This document shows positions 1 to 7,654 of a stretch of DNA of 64,000 bases, one piece after another. This stretch comes from Gilliamella sp. ESL0405 (GTDB lineage Bacteria; Pseudomonadota; Gammaproteobacteria; Enterobacterales; Orbaceae), in contig NZ_CP048265.1 in the NCBI RefSeq assembly GCF_019469205.1, positions 1,488,001-1,552,000 of the forward strand, read 5' to 3'. Position numbers and translations under genes: made by a program. The notes under the pieces were generated by a model that did not search any database, was not told where the DNA came from, and saw only the letters and a list, made by a program, of their open reading frames with translations. Position 1 is the first letter of the stretch. The number at the start of each line of letters is the position of its first letter.

Positions 1-1
1 C

Positions 2-862
2 GGTGGCGGAAAAGCAGGAAACATTATTTCACCCAATCCCAATACCATTGCTGTTGCTAATGGATTTAATTTAAGCTTAAGCGATGTCATGATTGCAGGC
101 TTTTTACCGGCACTATTTGGACTATTAGCAACAGTACTGATCGCTTCTTTGATTAAAAATAAAAGTGACACAATTACAAATCAAGAAGTCATGGCATTAA
201 AAAATCAAGAGCAAGATAAATTAGACACCCCATCATTAGCGAAAGCGATTGTGGCACCGGCCACGGCAATTTTATTATTAATGCTTAACCCTATCGGTAA
301 TATTTTACATATTCAATTCCTTGCCAATTTAAAAATAGACGCCTTATTTATATTGCCACTCGCTGGAATGATTGGCATGCTAGCAATGGGACAACAGAGC
401 AAAATTATTTTATTTACCAAATCTGGAATTGAAAAAATGACACCAACCGTACTAATTTTAATTGGTGCAGGTGCAATCGCTGGATTAATCGCATCATCAA
501 ATTTAGCCAGTCAAGTTATAGCAATGATCGAATCAATGGGTATTTCAGGTTACTATTTATCCCCCATTTCGGGAATTTTAATGGCAGCCGCTACAGCTTC
601 GACATCAACAGGCGTCATTATTGCAACAGGCGCTTTTGGCACAACCATTATGGATATGGGCGTTCCAACAATTAATGCTGCCGTGATGATGCACACTGGC
701 GCTACAGTTATTGACTCCTTACCACAGGGCAACTATTTCCATGTCACAGCCAATAGCATGAACATGTCAATAAAACAACGAATGAAGCTGATTCCCTATG
801 AGGCGCTTGTTGGTGGCACAATGACATTAGTTGCAACAATTTTCTATGCATTTATTTATTAA
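2..862 (+). CDS. GntP-family permease, C-terminal part (probable glycerate/gluconate:H+ symporter)
   Basis: This is an inner-membrane carrier of the gluconate permease family. The reading frame is open from base 2, so the true start lies before the window; the first in-window Met is at base 89. The opening residues GGKAGNIISPNPNT resemble a conserved GntP loop, and about six hydrophobic segments follow. The glycerate kinase gene starts 16 bases after its stop, so the two are almost certainly one operon. Glycerate is therefore the likely substrate, although the family also takes gluconate and related acids. The family is clear; the substrate is inferred from context. Confidence 0.88.
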   Translation, partial: GGGKAGNIISPNPNTIAVANGFNLSLSDVMIAGFLPALFGLLATVLIASLIKNKSDTITNQEVMALKNQEQDKLDTPSLAKAIVAPATAILLLMLNPIGNILHIQFLANLKIDALFILPLAGMIGMLAMGQQSKIILFTKSGIEKMTPTVLILIGAGAIAGLIASSNLASQVIAMIESMGISGYYLSPISGILMAAATASTSTGVIIATGAFGTTIMDMGVPTINAAVMMHTGATVIDSLPQGNYFHVTANSMNMSIKQRMKLIPYEALVGGTMTLVATIFYAFIY

Positions 863-878
863 TATCAGGATTAATATT

Positions 879-2024
879 ATGAAACACAAAACTTTTGTAC
901 TTGCACCCGATTCTTTTAAAGAGTGTTTGACCGCTAAAGCGGTTTGCCAGGCAATGGAGTCAGGATTAAAAAAAGTGTTCCCTGATGCAAAATTTATCCA
1001 TGTTCCCATGGCTGATGGTGGTGAAGGAACCACTCAATCTTTAGTTGATGCCACAAATGGAACATTACACGCTTGCCAAGTCACCAGTCCCCTAGGTGAT
1101 AAAATCACAGCTCATTATGGAATTTTAGGAGATAAAACTACCGCCGTCATTGAAATGGCTAGCGCTAGTGGGATTCATCTTGTGCCAAAAACAAAGCGCA
1201 ATCCACTCATTACTACAACCTTCGGCACTGGAGAGTTAATCATTGAATGCCTAAAACATGGCGTTAAAAAAATTATACTGGGTATTGGTGGAAGTGCGAC
1301 TAATGACGGTGGCGCAGGAATGGCTCAAGCATTGGGTATAAAATTTTATGATAATGAAGGTAAAGAACTGCCTAAAGGTGGTGGTGCATTGGGTAAATTG
1401 GCCAAAATTGACATAACGGAAGTTAACCCACTTTTACGCAATATCGAAATCATTGTTGCCAGTGATGTAAGCAACCCATTATGTGGCGAAAAAGGCGCAT
1501 CTTGCGTATTTGGTCCACAAAAAGGGGCGACGGCTGAAATGGTTAAACAATTAGATCAGAATTTACAACATTATGCTTCAATCATTAAATCACAGCTAGG
1601 TAAAGAGGTAGCAACGATTCCCGGTGCAGGTGCTGCCGGCGGGCTTGGTGCAGGTTTAATGGCATTTACAAACAGTAAAATGCAAAAAGGAATCGACATT
1701 GTTATCCATTACAGTGAACTACGCCAAAAATTAAAAGGTGCTGATTTTTGTTTTACAGGAGAAGGCGGCATTGATTATCAAACTAAATTTGGTAAAACAC
1801 CTTATGGTGTTGCGCAAATTGCTAAAGCGCAAAATGTGCCAGTGATTGCACTAGCGGGGACTATCGGGAAAAATATTGAAGAGCTCTATCCAAATGGAAT
1901 TGATGCAATTTTCGGTATTATTCCTTCCGCATCACCAATTGAAGAACTCTTATTAAACGGTTTTAAAAATATTGAGCAAACAAGTGAAAATATTGCTCGT
2001 TTAATCAAAATTAGCCAAACATAA
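879..2024 (+). CDS. glxK: Glycerate kinase (GlxK/GarK family)
   Basis: The enzyme phosphorylates glycerate with ATP, feeding lower glycolysis. I place the start at the ATG at 879 (381 residues) because the protein then begins MKHKTFVLAPDSFKE, the normal family N-terminus. The frame is open further upstream, but that part overlaps the permease gene. A weak AGGA lies about ten bases before the ATG. Recognisable blocks are DSFKECLTA, MADGGEGT, LGIGGSATNDGG and FTGEGGIDYQT. Length is typical of the family. It is cotranscribed with the permease, forming an uptake-and-activation pair. Whether the product is 2- or 3-phosphoglycerate cannot be told from sequence. Confidence 0.93.
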   Translation: MKHKTFVLAPDSFKECLTAKAVCQAMESGLKKVFPDAKFIHVPMADGGEGTTQSLVDATNGTLHACQVTSPLGDKITAHYGILGDKTTAVIEMASASGIHLVPKTKRNPLITTTFGTGELIIECLKHGVKKIILGIGGSATNDGGAGMAQALGIKFYDNEGKELPKGGGALGKLAKIDITEVNPLLRNIEIIVASDVSNPLCGEKGASCVFGPQKGATAEMVKQLDQNLQHYASIIKSQLGKEVATIPGAGAAGGLGAGLMAFTNSKMQKGIDIVIHYSELRQKLKGADFCFTGEGGIDYQTKFGKTPYGVAQIAKAQNVPVIALAGTIGKNIEELYPNGIDAIFGIIPSASPIEELLLNGFKNIEQTSENIARLIKISQT

Positions 2025-2044
2025 AACTAAAGCGATTAGTCTTC

Positions 2045-2080
2045 ATGGGTAATAATACGCAACATCGTACTATTACCCAT
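2045..2080 (+). terminator. Hairpin after glycerate kinase, possible terminator
   Basis: A perfect 10-bp inverted repeat (ATGGGTAATA / TATTACCCAT) lies 20 bases after the glycerate kinase stop. There is no clear T tract, so intrinsic termination is uncertain. Confidence 0.4.
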
Positions 2081-2212
2081 TCGATAAGGACAAACGAAAG
2101 ATTTTTTATTTTTAAAATAATTAATAAAACTAAAAACATTATTTAATTGATGCCAAATGATAGATTAAGCAAAAAAGCAATAATCAATTAAAACACGTTT
2201 GATTATTAAACG

Positions 2213-2410
2213 CTATAACGAATCATCTTTATAAATTAATGGTAGATATTCATTCCAACGGTATTCTCGAATTGGCATAGGTTTAGCATTTTCGAAATAC
2301 AACACTAAAGCTGGTTTAATACCATTCCAATTATCAACAAATTCATAGCGCACCAAAAAGCCTTCATTGATTAATTTTTTTGCTTTTGCATGATAGTTAA
2401 AATAGCTCAT
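2213..2410 (-). CDS. Small conserved-looking protein of unknown function (65 aa)
   Basis: I do not recognise a named family. The 65-residue product is compact, rich in aromatic and basic residues (YFNYHAKAKKLI, PALVLYFENAKPMPIREYRW) and has no signal peptide or membrane segment. It reads as a folded small protein rather than a shadow ORF, and I have the impression of similar small proteins in other gammaproteobacteria. It sits at the left edge of the decayed prophage, on the same strand as the phage tail genes, so it may be either a host gene flanking the prophage or its last remnant. Confidence 0.6.
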   Translation of the reverse strand: MSYFNYHAKAKKLINEGFLVRYEFVDNWNGIKPALVLYFENAKPMPIREYRWNEYLPLIYKDDSL

Positions 2411-2454
2411 ATGCGGGTTATATAATTAGTTTAAGTTAGCATTAGAATAATAGA

Positions 2455-2862
2455 TTAATATTTGTACCACGCCTGAATTTGTTGATCAATGACATCTAGG
2501 AAATTAATTCTAACGATATATTCTAAATTAATACTGTCTTTCTGATCCCCAATAGCATTTGTGGTTTTTGGTGTTGGTGTTACTGCATATGCAACAACAG
2601 CGGCGACTACAGCAACAATTATGCTAACAACGACCGACGCTTGCTGACGATTAACAATGACAACTTTATCAAAAATACTCGCTTTTCTGGATGAATCATA
2701 ATCAAGCGTTTTTTTTTTCATTGTTTAAATAGACATCTGTAATGTTGTTATCAAAGCCTTTTGGAAATTTATTACGAATATTTTGGAGAAGTGAAAGAGA
2801 GGTGTCGAGTTGATATATTTTTTTTCGGTCAGTCCGTTAGGGTCTTTATGATATATCAGCAT
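2455..2862 (-). pseudogene. Phage host-specificity (J-like) tail protein, N-terminal remnant
   Basis: Read on the minus strand from the ATG at 2862, the sequence gives MLIYHKDPNG and then, after one frameshift near 2795, LLQNIRNKFPKGFDNN, ITDVYLNNE, KVVIVNRQQASVVVS, a hydrophobic alanine/valine segment and NAIGDQKDS. These blocks match the N-terminal part of J-like central tail-fibre proteins of lambdoid phages as I know them. The rest of what is normally a protein of about 1000 residues is gone: after NAIGDQKDS the sequence diverges and stops. An 88-residue ORF at 2455..2721 is only a fragment of this gene. It directly follows the C40-like gene, which is the standard phage order. Confidence 0.7.
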
Positions 2863-2863
2863 A

Positions 2864-3200
2864 TTAGTAGTACTCCACTTTTGTATAGGCTTTTTCTATT
2901 GCTTCCAGCTTGTTATATTGAACTTGTCCGCCTTGAATTTCATTTCCTTTAGCGTGCAACATATGGGTATCTATCACAACACCCACATGAGACGGAAGAT
3001 CACCAACATAAGCAAGAAACACTGCATTGTTACTCTTTTCGCATGGTTTCCAGTTTCTAAGTGATTCTGGGATGGCTTCATTTTGAATTGTCGTTTTCTT
3101 TGATTGATAACCGATTATTGTTTTTAATTCGATAGAAAGTACATGCTCTATCTACCCATTTTATACCAATCACCTTGTTAAAAAATTCATTAACTGTCAT
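2864..3200 (-). pseudogene. Phage tail-assembly protein, C40/NlpC-like (DUF6950-type), frameshifted
   Basis: The ATG at 3200 opens MTVNEFFNKVIGIKWVDRAC. The frame then shifts around 3110-3130, and the remainder reads ESLRNWKPCEKSNNAVFLAY, VGDLPSHVGVVIDTHMLHAK and ends at 2864. A Cys near the start and the SHVG histidine are what a papain-like C40 peptidase of the lambda K type would use, but the stretch between them is too short, so an internal deletion is likely. It sits between the DUF1833 gene and the J remnant, the usual position of this tail-assembly protein. The family call rests on motifs and order. Confidence 0.55.
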
Positions 3201-3210
3201 TTTTTTATGC

Positions 3211-3717
3211 TTAACCCAGTCCTCTGTATTCTTCAAGCGTATAAATTGGGTTGCTCTCTGTATGCCTAGGTTTTGCCAGAACCATTGGATTATCATCCGT
3301 TGCTTTAATTTCAACGGTAGTGCGGTTAAATCTTATGTCCTCTTCTGATATATAAAGTGAGTGGCGTTGTATTGGTTTATTCATTGATAGCTCTTTATAT
3401 TGTTCATAAATCATAGATATAGGCTCTTGCCAGCCAAAGGGGGATATCGAATTCACAATTTTTTTGATTTCATCACCAATATGAATGCGTGAAAACTGTA
3501 AATTTAATTTTGGAGTTAACTCAGAACCCTGATCTGGCAAATTGATTTTTGCTGCGACAAGTATAAATTCATTACCGGCAAACGTTAAAGGCTTAAATTG
3601 ATTCAAGATCAATCTCAATGGTGCTTTAAACTCCGGGTGATGAAAAGTTATAGTGTCGTATTCTTCAGCAGGGTTCTTCTGTGTGAAAAATTCACGTTGT
3701 TCTTGTGATATAGTCAT
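3211..3717 (-). CDS. DUF1833-family phage tail protein
   Basis: This 168-residue ORF is intact. It opens with MTISQEQREFFTQKNPAEEY followed by a pattern like TITFHHPEFKAPLRLI, characteristic of DUF1833 proteins that lie between the minor tail protein and the C40-like protein in lambda-type tail operons. The length is normal. It starts 2 bases downstream of the preceding minor tail gene and is followed after about 10 bases by the C40 remnant, so the operon spacing survives. With its neighbours broken it probably no longer builds a tail. The family call rests on sequence pattern and order, not on a search. Confidence 0.7.
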   Translation of the reverse strand: MTISQEQREFFTQKNPAEEYDTITFHHPEFKAPLRLILNQFKPLTFAGNEFILVAAKINLPDQGSELTPKLNLQFSRIHIGDEIKKIVNSISPFGWQEPISMIYEQYKELSMNKPIQRHSLYISEEDIRFNRTTVEIKATDDNPMVLAKPRHTESNPIYTLEEYRGLG

Positions 3718-3719
3718 GT

Positions 3720-4201
3720 CTAACCTATATTTTTCATATTGACATTAATAATCTGATCAAACTGACTACGTGCTTTATTTGAGTAGTAAGCTTGATGATT
3801 GATAATATCAAGAGGTATATAATCTGGTGGTGCGTAATTATTAATTAATATCTTTGCGCTGTAGCTCCATTGAAGATGATTATTTCTTGTTGTGTTCAAT
3901 AGTGAATCGCGTAAAAAACGACAATTCAATGTTTGTGATGTATCCCACTCGGTCGCTAATTTTATATCAAATGGTAAAAAACCTTTTTTAAAACGTTATT
4001 AAACCAGTTTAAAAAAATTTGTGCTCCATAATCTAATAAAACAAAACTAATATCTCTTAAAATAGTCTGTTCTTGCGCTATACGTTTAAAATAGAGTTTA
4101 CCGCTTCGTGCTTCTATTGTTGAAAACTGAGCCTTTTGTTGTATTGAATAAGTACTTAGCTGCACTGTTTTTTGCTCTAATGGATAATCATTCATTATCA
4201 C
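3720..4201 (-). pseudogene. Phage minor tail protein, split by a frameshift
   Basis: Two overlapping open stretches make one gene. The first runs from 4201 (MIMNDYPLEQKTVQLS) to about 3990. The second continues in another frame with KKGFLPFDIKLATEWDTSQT and runs to 3720, ending NVNMKNIG. A single frameshift in an A-rich run near 3985-3995 joins them into a protein of about 160 residues. It lies directly upstream of DUF1833, at the place of a lambda M-like minor tail protein. I infer the role from order; the sequence itself I do not recognise beyond its phage context. Confidence 0.6.
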
Positions 4202-4225
4202 TCCTGTTTTTTTTAGATAATAAAA

Positions 4226-4243
4226 AACCCGCCGAAGCGGGTT
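4226..4243 (-). terminator. Intrinsic terminator inside the tail module
   Basis: On the minus strand AACCCGC-TTCG-GCGGGTT is followed by TTTT. The stem is perfect with a UUCG tetraloop. It sits between the lipoprotein gene and the tail genes, so transcription from the lipoprotein side should mostly stop here. Confidence 0.85.
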
Positions 4244-4324
4244 GATATAAATTGTAATTAACTAATTATTTCTAATAACTTTTCTAACCCACCTACTCGG
4301 CGGTAAACTTTTTTTGGCAGTCAA

Positions 4325-4783
4325 TTATTCTATTCTATTGCAAGTTGCTACTGCATTTATCTTATAATTTTTTTTATTATCTTGGTTCAATTCATTATTT
4401 TTATGGGTTGCTATCTGTTCTTCTGTTTTAGTAAATTTATTTTGTGATTCTTTTTTGATTGTGTGTGTAAAGCTATGATTAACATCTTCTTGTTCATGTA
4501 ATTTAAGTTTCCCTGAATATTCATCAATTACATCACTTTCTATCCAGTTATTATTTTCCTCATCAAATATATATAATTTCTCATTTTCAATTTTATATTC
4601 TTCAGTAAGTGAAACATTAAGGCCGTCTTTTACATAGTCGACAAATTTTTCATTCTGGAACTTTATCCTATAACTTGTAAGATCACACTTCCATTTACCA
4701 ACAAGATACTCTTTAGTAACCTCATCATCTCCACAGCCAGTTAAAACAAACCCAATTAATCCAAGCAATGCAATTTTTTTCAT
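4325..4783 (-). CDS. Prophage-carried lipoprotein (152 aa)
   Basis: The N-terminus MKKIALLGLIGFVLTGCGDD is a lipoprotein signal with lipobox LTGC, so cleavage before Cys17 and lipid anchoring are expected. The mature part is hydrophilic and lysine/glutamate-rich, opening with EYLVGKWKCDLTSYRIKF, reminiscent of a small lipocalin-like GKW fold. No family is certain. It lies inside the tail module between the tape-measure remnant and the minor tail gene, where lambdoid prophages often carry extra genes, and it has its own terminator. It is intact while most neighbours are broken, which suggests it is still expressed and selected. Confidence 0.65.
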   Translation of the reverse strand: MKKIALLGLIGFVLTGCGDDEVTKEYLVGKWKCDLTSYRIKFQNEKFVDYVKDGLNVSLTEEYKIENEKLYIFDEENNNWIESDVIDEYSGKLKLHEQEDVNHSFTHTIKKESQNKFTKTEEQIATHKNNELNQDNKKNYKINAVATCNRIE

Positions 4784-4835
4784 ATCATCTCCTTAAATTT
4801 TAGGTAATGGTATGAAATTTATTATTTAATATCAA

Positions 4836-5128
4836 TTATAATTTAGATTGGACATTTGTTGCGCTCGATATGGCTTGCCAAACTTCGCCTGTATGCTCTT
4901 TAATATCATTAACGATCTCTCGTTTTGCTTGTGTTACTGCGGTTCTGATAATTTAATTTTCATAATCAATTGATGGCTTACTAACTTCAACACCACTTGC
5001 ATAGTTTTCTACATAAAATTCCATTGTATGTTTTGACCTTGATTGGAAGTGATTTGTCGATTGCTTAATACTCGTCCGTTTTCGCCTGGTATTAAATACT
5101 GTTTGCCACCTTCACCGACTCGGTACAT
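4836..5128 (-). pseudogene. Tail tape-measure protein, C-terminal remnant
   Basis: On the minus strand the frame starting near 5128 reads YRVGEGGKQYLIPGENGRVL and SNRQITSNQG. After a frameshift it continues FYVENYASGVEVSKPSIDYE, has an in-frame stop, and ends TAVTQAKREIVNDIKEHTGE, VWQAISSATNV. The RVGEGG...IPGENGRVLSN pattern is typical of the end of lambdoid tape-measure proteins. Only about 95 residues of a protein normally several hundred to a thousand long remain. The remnant abuts the YmfL-like remnant, so a large deletion removed everything between the early regulatory genes and this point. Confidence 0.65.
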
Positions 5129-5133
5129 TGAAT

Positions 5134-5452
5134 TTATGCTCCATACTCACCTCTTGCTATTCCAATACTTAACATTGATTCAAAAAGGTCATAACTTCCT
5201 GCTTTAGCAACATTAGTTTTTTTTATAACTATGCAGCCCACTGCTCTTGCAAAATAATCTGCAACCAATGTTGTTTCACTTAACTCTTGTAATGCTAAAA
5301 GTTCATCACAAGTAAAAAATCGTGTCCCTTTGTTTTCATATAGACGATCTTTAAAAACAGGAAGCGAAATTCATAGGTAAGATGCAGCAACAGCTTGCTC
5401 CCCCCTTAACATACTTAAGCATTTCAATTACAAGTTCTCTTTGGTTTCCCAT
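5134..5452 (-). pseudogene. CII/YmfL-type phage regulatory protein, frameshifted
   Basis: The ATG at 5452 opens MGNQRELVIEMLKYVKGG. After a frameshift the gene continues EQAVAASYL, has an in-frame stop, then ISLPVFKDRLYENKGTRFFT, CDELLALQELSETTLVADYF and ends RGEYGA at 5134. The pattern (repeated Ala in a helix, short HTH, NKGTRFFT, ELLALQ) resembles the YmfL/CII-like regulators found right after cro in lambdoid prophages. It sits 55 bases downstream of the Cro-like gene on the same strand, which fits. At least two inactivating changes are visible. Confidence 0.6.
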
Positions 5453-5507
5453 CTTTTTACCTTTTCCGTTGGATTACTTTTAAAATAGATATTACATATA
5501 GTATTAA

Positions 5508-5717
5508 TTAGGCGGCGTCGGGTGGAAAAACATCATCCAAAGAAATGTTCAATCCTAAGATGATAAAAAAGCCAGTAATATTTCGGCATGTTTTGAAGTC
5601 AATATTTCGACGACTATTTTCATAATATGAAATCGCACCTTGAGACGTGTTTATTGCTTTGGCTAGCTCTTCTTGAGTGATACCCAACTGCTCTCTAAAT
5701 TCCTTAATTTTGTCCAT
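5508..5717 (-). CDS. Cro-like XRE-family repressor
   Basis: This small DNA-binding protein of 69 residues starts at MDKIKEFREQLGITQEELAK. The helix-turn-helix is TQEELAKAINTSQGAISYYE at residues 14-33. The frame is open ten codons further up, but AAGG upstream of the ATG at 5717 favours the internal start. It is divergent from the cI-like gene across a 126-base region containing operator-like sites. That is the classical Cro position at the head of the lytic operon, which here leads into broken regulatory and tail genes. Confidence 0.8.
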   Translation of the reverse strand: MDKIKEFREQLGITQEELAKAINTSQGAISYYENSRRNIDFKTCRNITGFFIILGLNISLDDVFPPDAA

Positions 5718-5751
5718 AACAGATACCTTAATTATTGTTATGAGCATAAGT

Positions 5752-5823
5752 ATTACATTATGTAATTTATTATTTCAGTGATAATTACATTTTGTTGGTT
5801 GTTAATTTAATACATTCCGTAAT
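5752..5823. promoter_or_regulatory. Three operator-like sites between cro-like and cI-like genes
   Basis: Site 1, 5752-5766, is a near-perfect palindrome, ATTACAT-T-ATGTAAT. Site 2, 5784-5798, keeps the left half (ATTACATTTTGTTGG). Site 3, 5809-5823, is AATACATTCCGTAAT. The three 15-bp sites share ATTACATNNNGTAAT and lie in the divergent control region, recalling the tripartite lambda OR. Confidence 0.6.
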
Positions 5824-5843
5824 AATTAAAGCTGGAGGAGCTT

Positions 5844-6488
5844 ATGAATACTTGTAAAAATATAATTAAAAAAAGAATGCAAGATATTGGCGAAACACAA
5901 GAAAGCCTTGCCGAAAAATTGAGTGTATCTCAAGGAAGTATTGCGCATTGGCTATCCGGAACCGGAGGAAGAAAGCCGGACACTGATATTATCGCCTCAA
6001 TGCTTAATGCAGTTGGAATCAGGGAATTAATCATAAATGCTGATGGCTCAGCATCAGAAAATAATATGCAAAACAAACTCAATAAAAATAATTTTCAAAT
6101 TGAGGGTTTAGATATTAAAGCTAGCGTAGGAGCGGCCTACCTAAATTCGGATATAAAGGAAGTGATTAAATTAGTATAATATGATTCAGAGCAAGCAAAA
6201 GACCTATTTAATGGAGTGAATACTGAAAATTTAAAAGTTATAAATATATCGGGCGATTCAATGCAAGGCACGTTTTAAGTGGCGACTCGATCTATATAGA
6301 TGTTCCAAAAAAAGAATTTAACGAAGATGCAATATATGTATCTACATTTTGTAAAATTTTGTATGTTAAGCGATTACAAATAATAAAAAATACAAAGAAT
6401 GGGATATAAGCGAAGATGAATTGACCAACTTTATATAAATGGTAAAGTAATGCTAAGTCAATCAATATTATTGAGAAAACACGGCTAA
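5844..6488 (+). pseudogene. CI-like prophage repressor (HTH plus S24 domain), broken
   Basis: From the ATG at 5844, preceded by GGAGGAG, an intact N-terminal half of 111 residues carries an HTH (QESLAEKLSVSQGSIAHWLS). A stop at 6177-6179 interrupts it. The frame resumes as YDSEQAKDLFNGVNTENLKV, ISGDSMQGTF, has a further stop and shift, then SGDSIYIDVPKKEFNEDAIY, and ends LLRKHG at 6488. ISGDSM and GDSIYID are the S24/LexA-like catalytic serine region. The N-terminal half alone could still bind the operators but would lack cooperative dimerisation and RecA-stimulated cleavage. Confidence 0.8.
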
Positions 6489-6565
6489 CCACTTCGATTG
6501 TTTTTGTTTAACAAAACTATAATCATGATTAGATATATATTAAATAATAATTTAAGGAGAAAACA

Positions 6566-6811
6566 GTGAGTTATATTTATGAAACAGTTCAAATCCCACC
6601 AAATATTAATGTAGGAAAAAAGGATAAAGGCAATGAAGCTGGAGCTTATTTGCGTGAAATAATAAATAACAAAGCCAACGATAATTGGGAATTTGTAAGC
6701 GTTGAGAGCGTTGGAGTAAGAACATCTCCAGGGTGTCTTGCTGCTCTTTTAGGAAAGAAAGAAGAATATTCTATTTATTATGTGATTATCTTTAGACGTG
6801 AAGTGGCTTAG
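6566..6811 (+). CDS. DUF4177-like small protein
   Basis: The product has 81 residues and a GTG start with AAGGAG nine bases upstream. It reads MSYIYETVQIPPNINV, then GAYLREIINNKANDNWEFVS, and ends in a beta-strand-like YSIYYVIIFRREVA. This layout (short strand, helix with an asparagine-rich NNKAxDxWEFVSVE, final strands) is that of DUF4177-type proteins. Its last 14 bases overlap the start of the YidD-like gene, so translation of the two is coupled. It lies downstream of the repressor remnant on the lysogenic strand and is intact. Function unknown. Confidence 0.65.
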   Translation: MSYIYETVQIPPNINVGKKDKGNEAGAYLREIINNKANDNWEFVSVESVGVRTSPGCLAALLGKKEEYSIYYVIIFRREVA

Positions 6812-7001
6812 TTTTAAATTAATATATCTATATAGAGCGATAGCCCCCAATCGCATTCGCTCAGCATGTAGATTCGAACCGTCTTGCTCAGAATATGCCT
6901 TATTAGCAATTGAAAAATATGGCGTATTAAAAGGGTGGAAAATGACATTAGGTAGATTAATGAGATGTAAACCACCAAATGGCGGCAAAGATTATCCGTA
7001 A
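6798..7001 (+). CDS. YidD-like protein (membrane protein insertion efficiency factor family)
   Basis: The product is 67 residues and carries the YidD signature: an N-terminal amphipathic stretch (LSFKLIYLYRAIAPN), RFEPSCSEYALLAIEKYGVL, then LKGWKMTLGRLMRCKPPNGG. Housekeeping YidD lies between rnpA and yidC and assists membrane protein insertion. This copy is instead in the prophage remnant, coupled to the DUF4177-like gene and closed by a terminator at 7003. It is therefore probably an accessory paralogue. Whether it serves YidC, or forms a cargo pair with its partner, is open. Confidence 0.8.
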   Translation: MKWLSFKLIYLYRAIAPNRIRSACRFEPSCSEYALLAIEKYGVLKGWKMTLGRLMRCKPPNGGKDYP

Positions 7002-7002
7002 C

Positions 7003-7020
7003 AACCGCTTCGGCGGTTTT
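7003..7020 (+). terminator. Intrinsic terminator after YidD-like gene
   Basis: AACCGC-TTCG-GCGGTT followed by TT, a perfect stem with a UUCG loop, begins one base after the YidD-like stop codon. It separates this pair from the nucleotidyltransferase operon. Confidence 0.85.
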
Positions 7021-7078
7021 ATCAGAGTGAAAAATAGGTACTTGGAATAATATAGGGAATGTTATATAAGGAGTGAAA

Positions 7079-7654
7079 ATGGTTACAAATATTTGGGATG
7101 AAAGAGGTCTTATTCCGCCTATTGATCAACAAAACCCAACATCAAATAATAGATCGCCTTATAAAATCACCATTTTTGATTTTATTAATATATTTGGTTT
7201 CTCCCAAAAAAGATTGGAATTATTAGATAGTTTTCTCGATTTCCAAAAAAAATTATTGGATTCTGGATTGTTAATTCATAAACAGTGGGTTAATGGTAGT
7301 TTTTGTGAACACTGTGAAATGACTAGAAATAGATCTCCAAATGATATTGATGCTGTATTTTTTTATACTGTTAATAATGTAGAATTATATGAAATAAACA
7401 TAAATTGTTTATCGAATGAATTAGTTAAAAAAACATTTAAAGTTGATTCATATTTAATTCACCTTCCTACTGGCGATGCAAACATTGATATTCACTGCAA
7501 CTTTATGAATATAACTGCGTACTGGAGTAGCTTATGGTCACATACACGAAGCGGGGAATGGAAAGGCTTTATTGAATTAGACAATTTTCATATTGATAAC
7601 TATAATAACGCAAAGTTATTAATCGCAAATAAGAGGATTGAAATAAATGGATAG
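7079..7654 (+). CDS. Nucleotidyltransferase-fold protein (DUF6932-like), first gene of a two-gene cargo unit
   Basis: I choose the ATG at 7079 (191 residues) because AAGGAG at 7068-7073 is correctly spaced for it; the upstream GTG at 7073 overlaps that site. The core is VNGSFCEHCEMTRNRSPNDI, DAVFFY at residues 71-96. This matches the polymerase-beta nucleotidyltransferase pattern, a G-S turn (73-74) then D89-x-D91, and a third acidic residue D137 in ANIDIHCNF. All three catalytic carboxylates are present. DUF6932 is my best family guess. The gene overlaps the next by 8 bases. Substrate unknown: it could modify a tRNA, a nucleotide or its partner protein. Confidence 0.7.
   Translation: MVTNIWDERGLIPPIDQQNPTSNNRSPYKITIFDFINIFGFSQKRLELLDSFLDFQKKLLDSGLLIHKQWVNGSFCEHCEMTRNRSPNDIDAVFFYTVNNVELYEININCLSNELVKKTFKVDSYLIHLPTGDANIDIHCNFMNITAYWSSLWSHTRSGEWKGFIELDNFHIDNYNNAKLLIANKRIEING

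Noticed and set aside
7073-7078. GTG at 7073 as the start of the nucleotidyltransferase gene
   Set aside because: It overlaps the AAGGAG ribosome site; the ATG at 7079 is correctly spaced.
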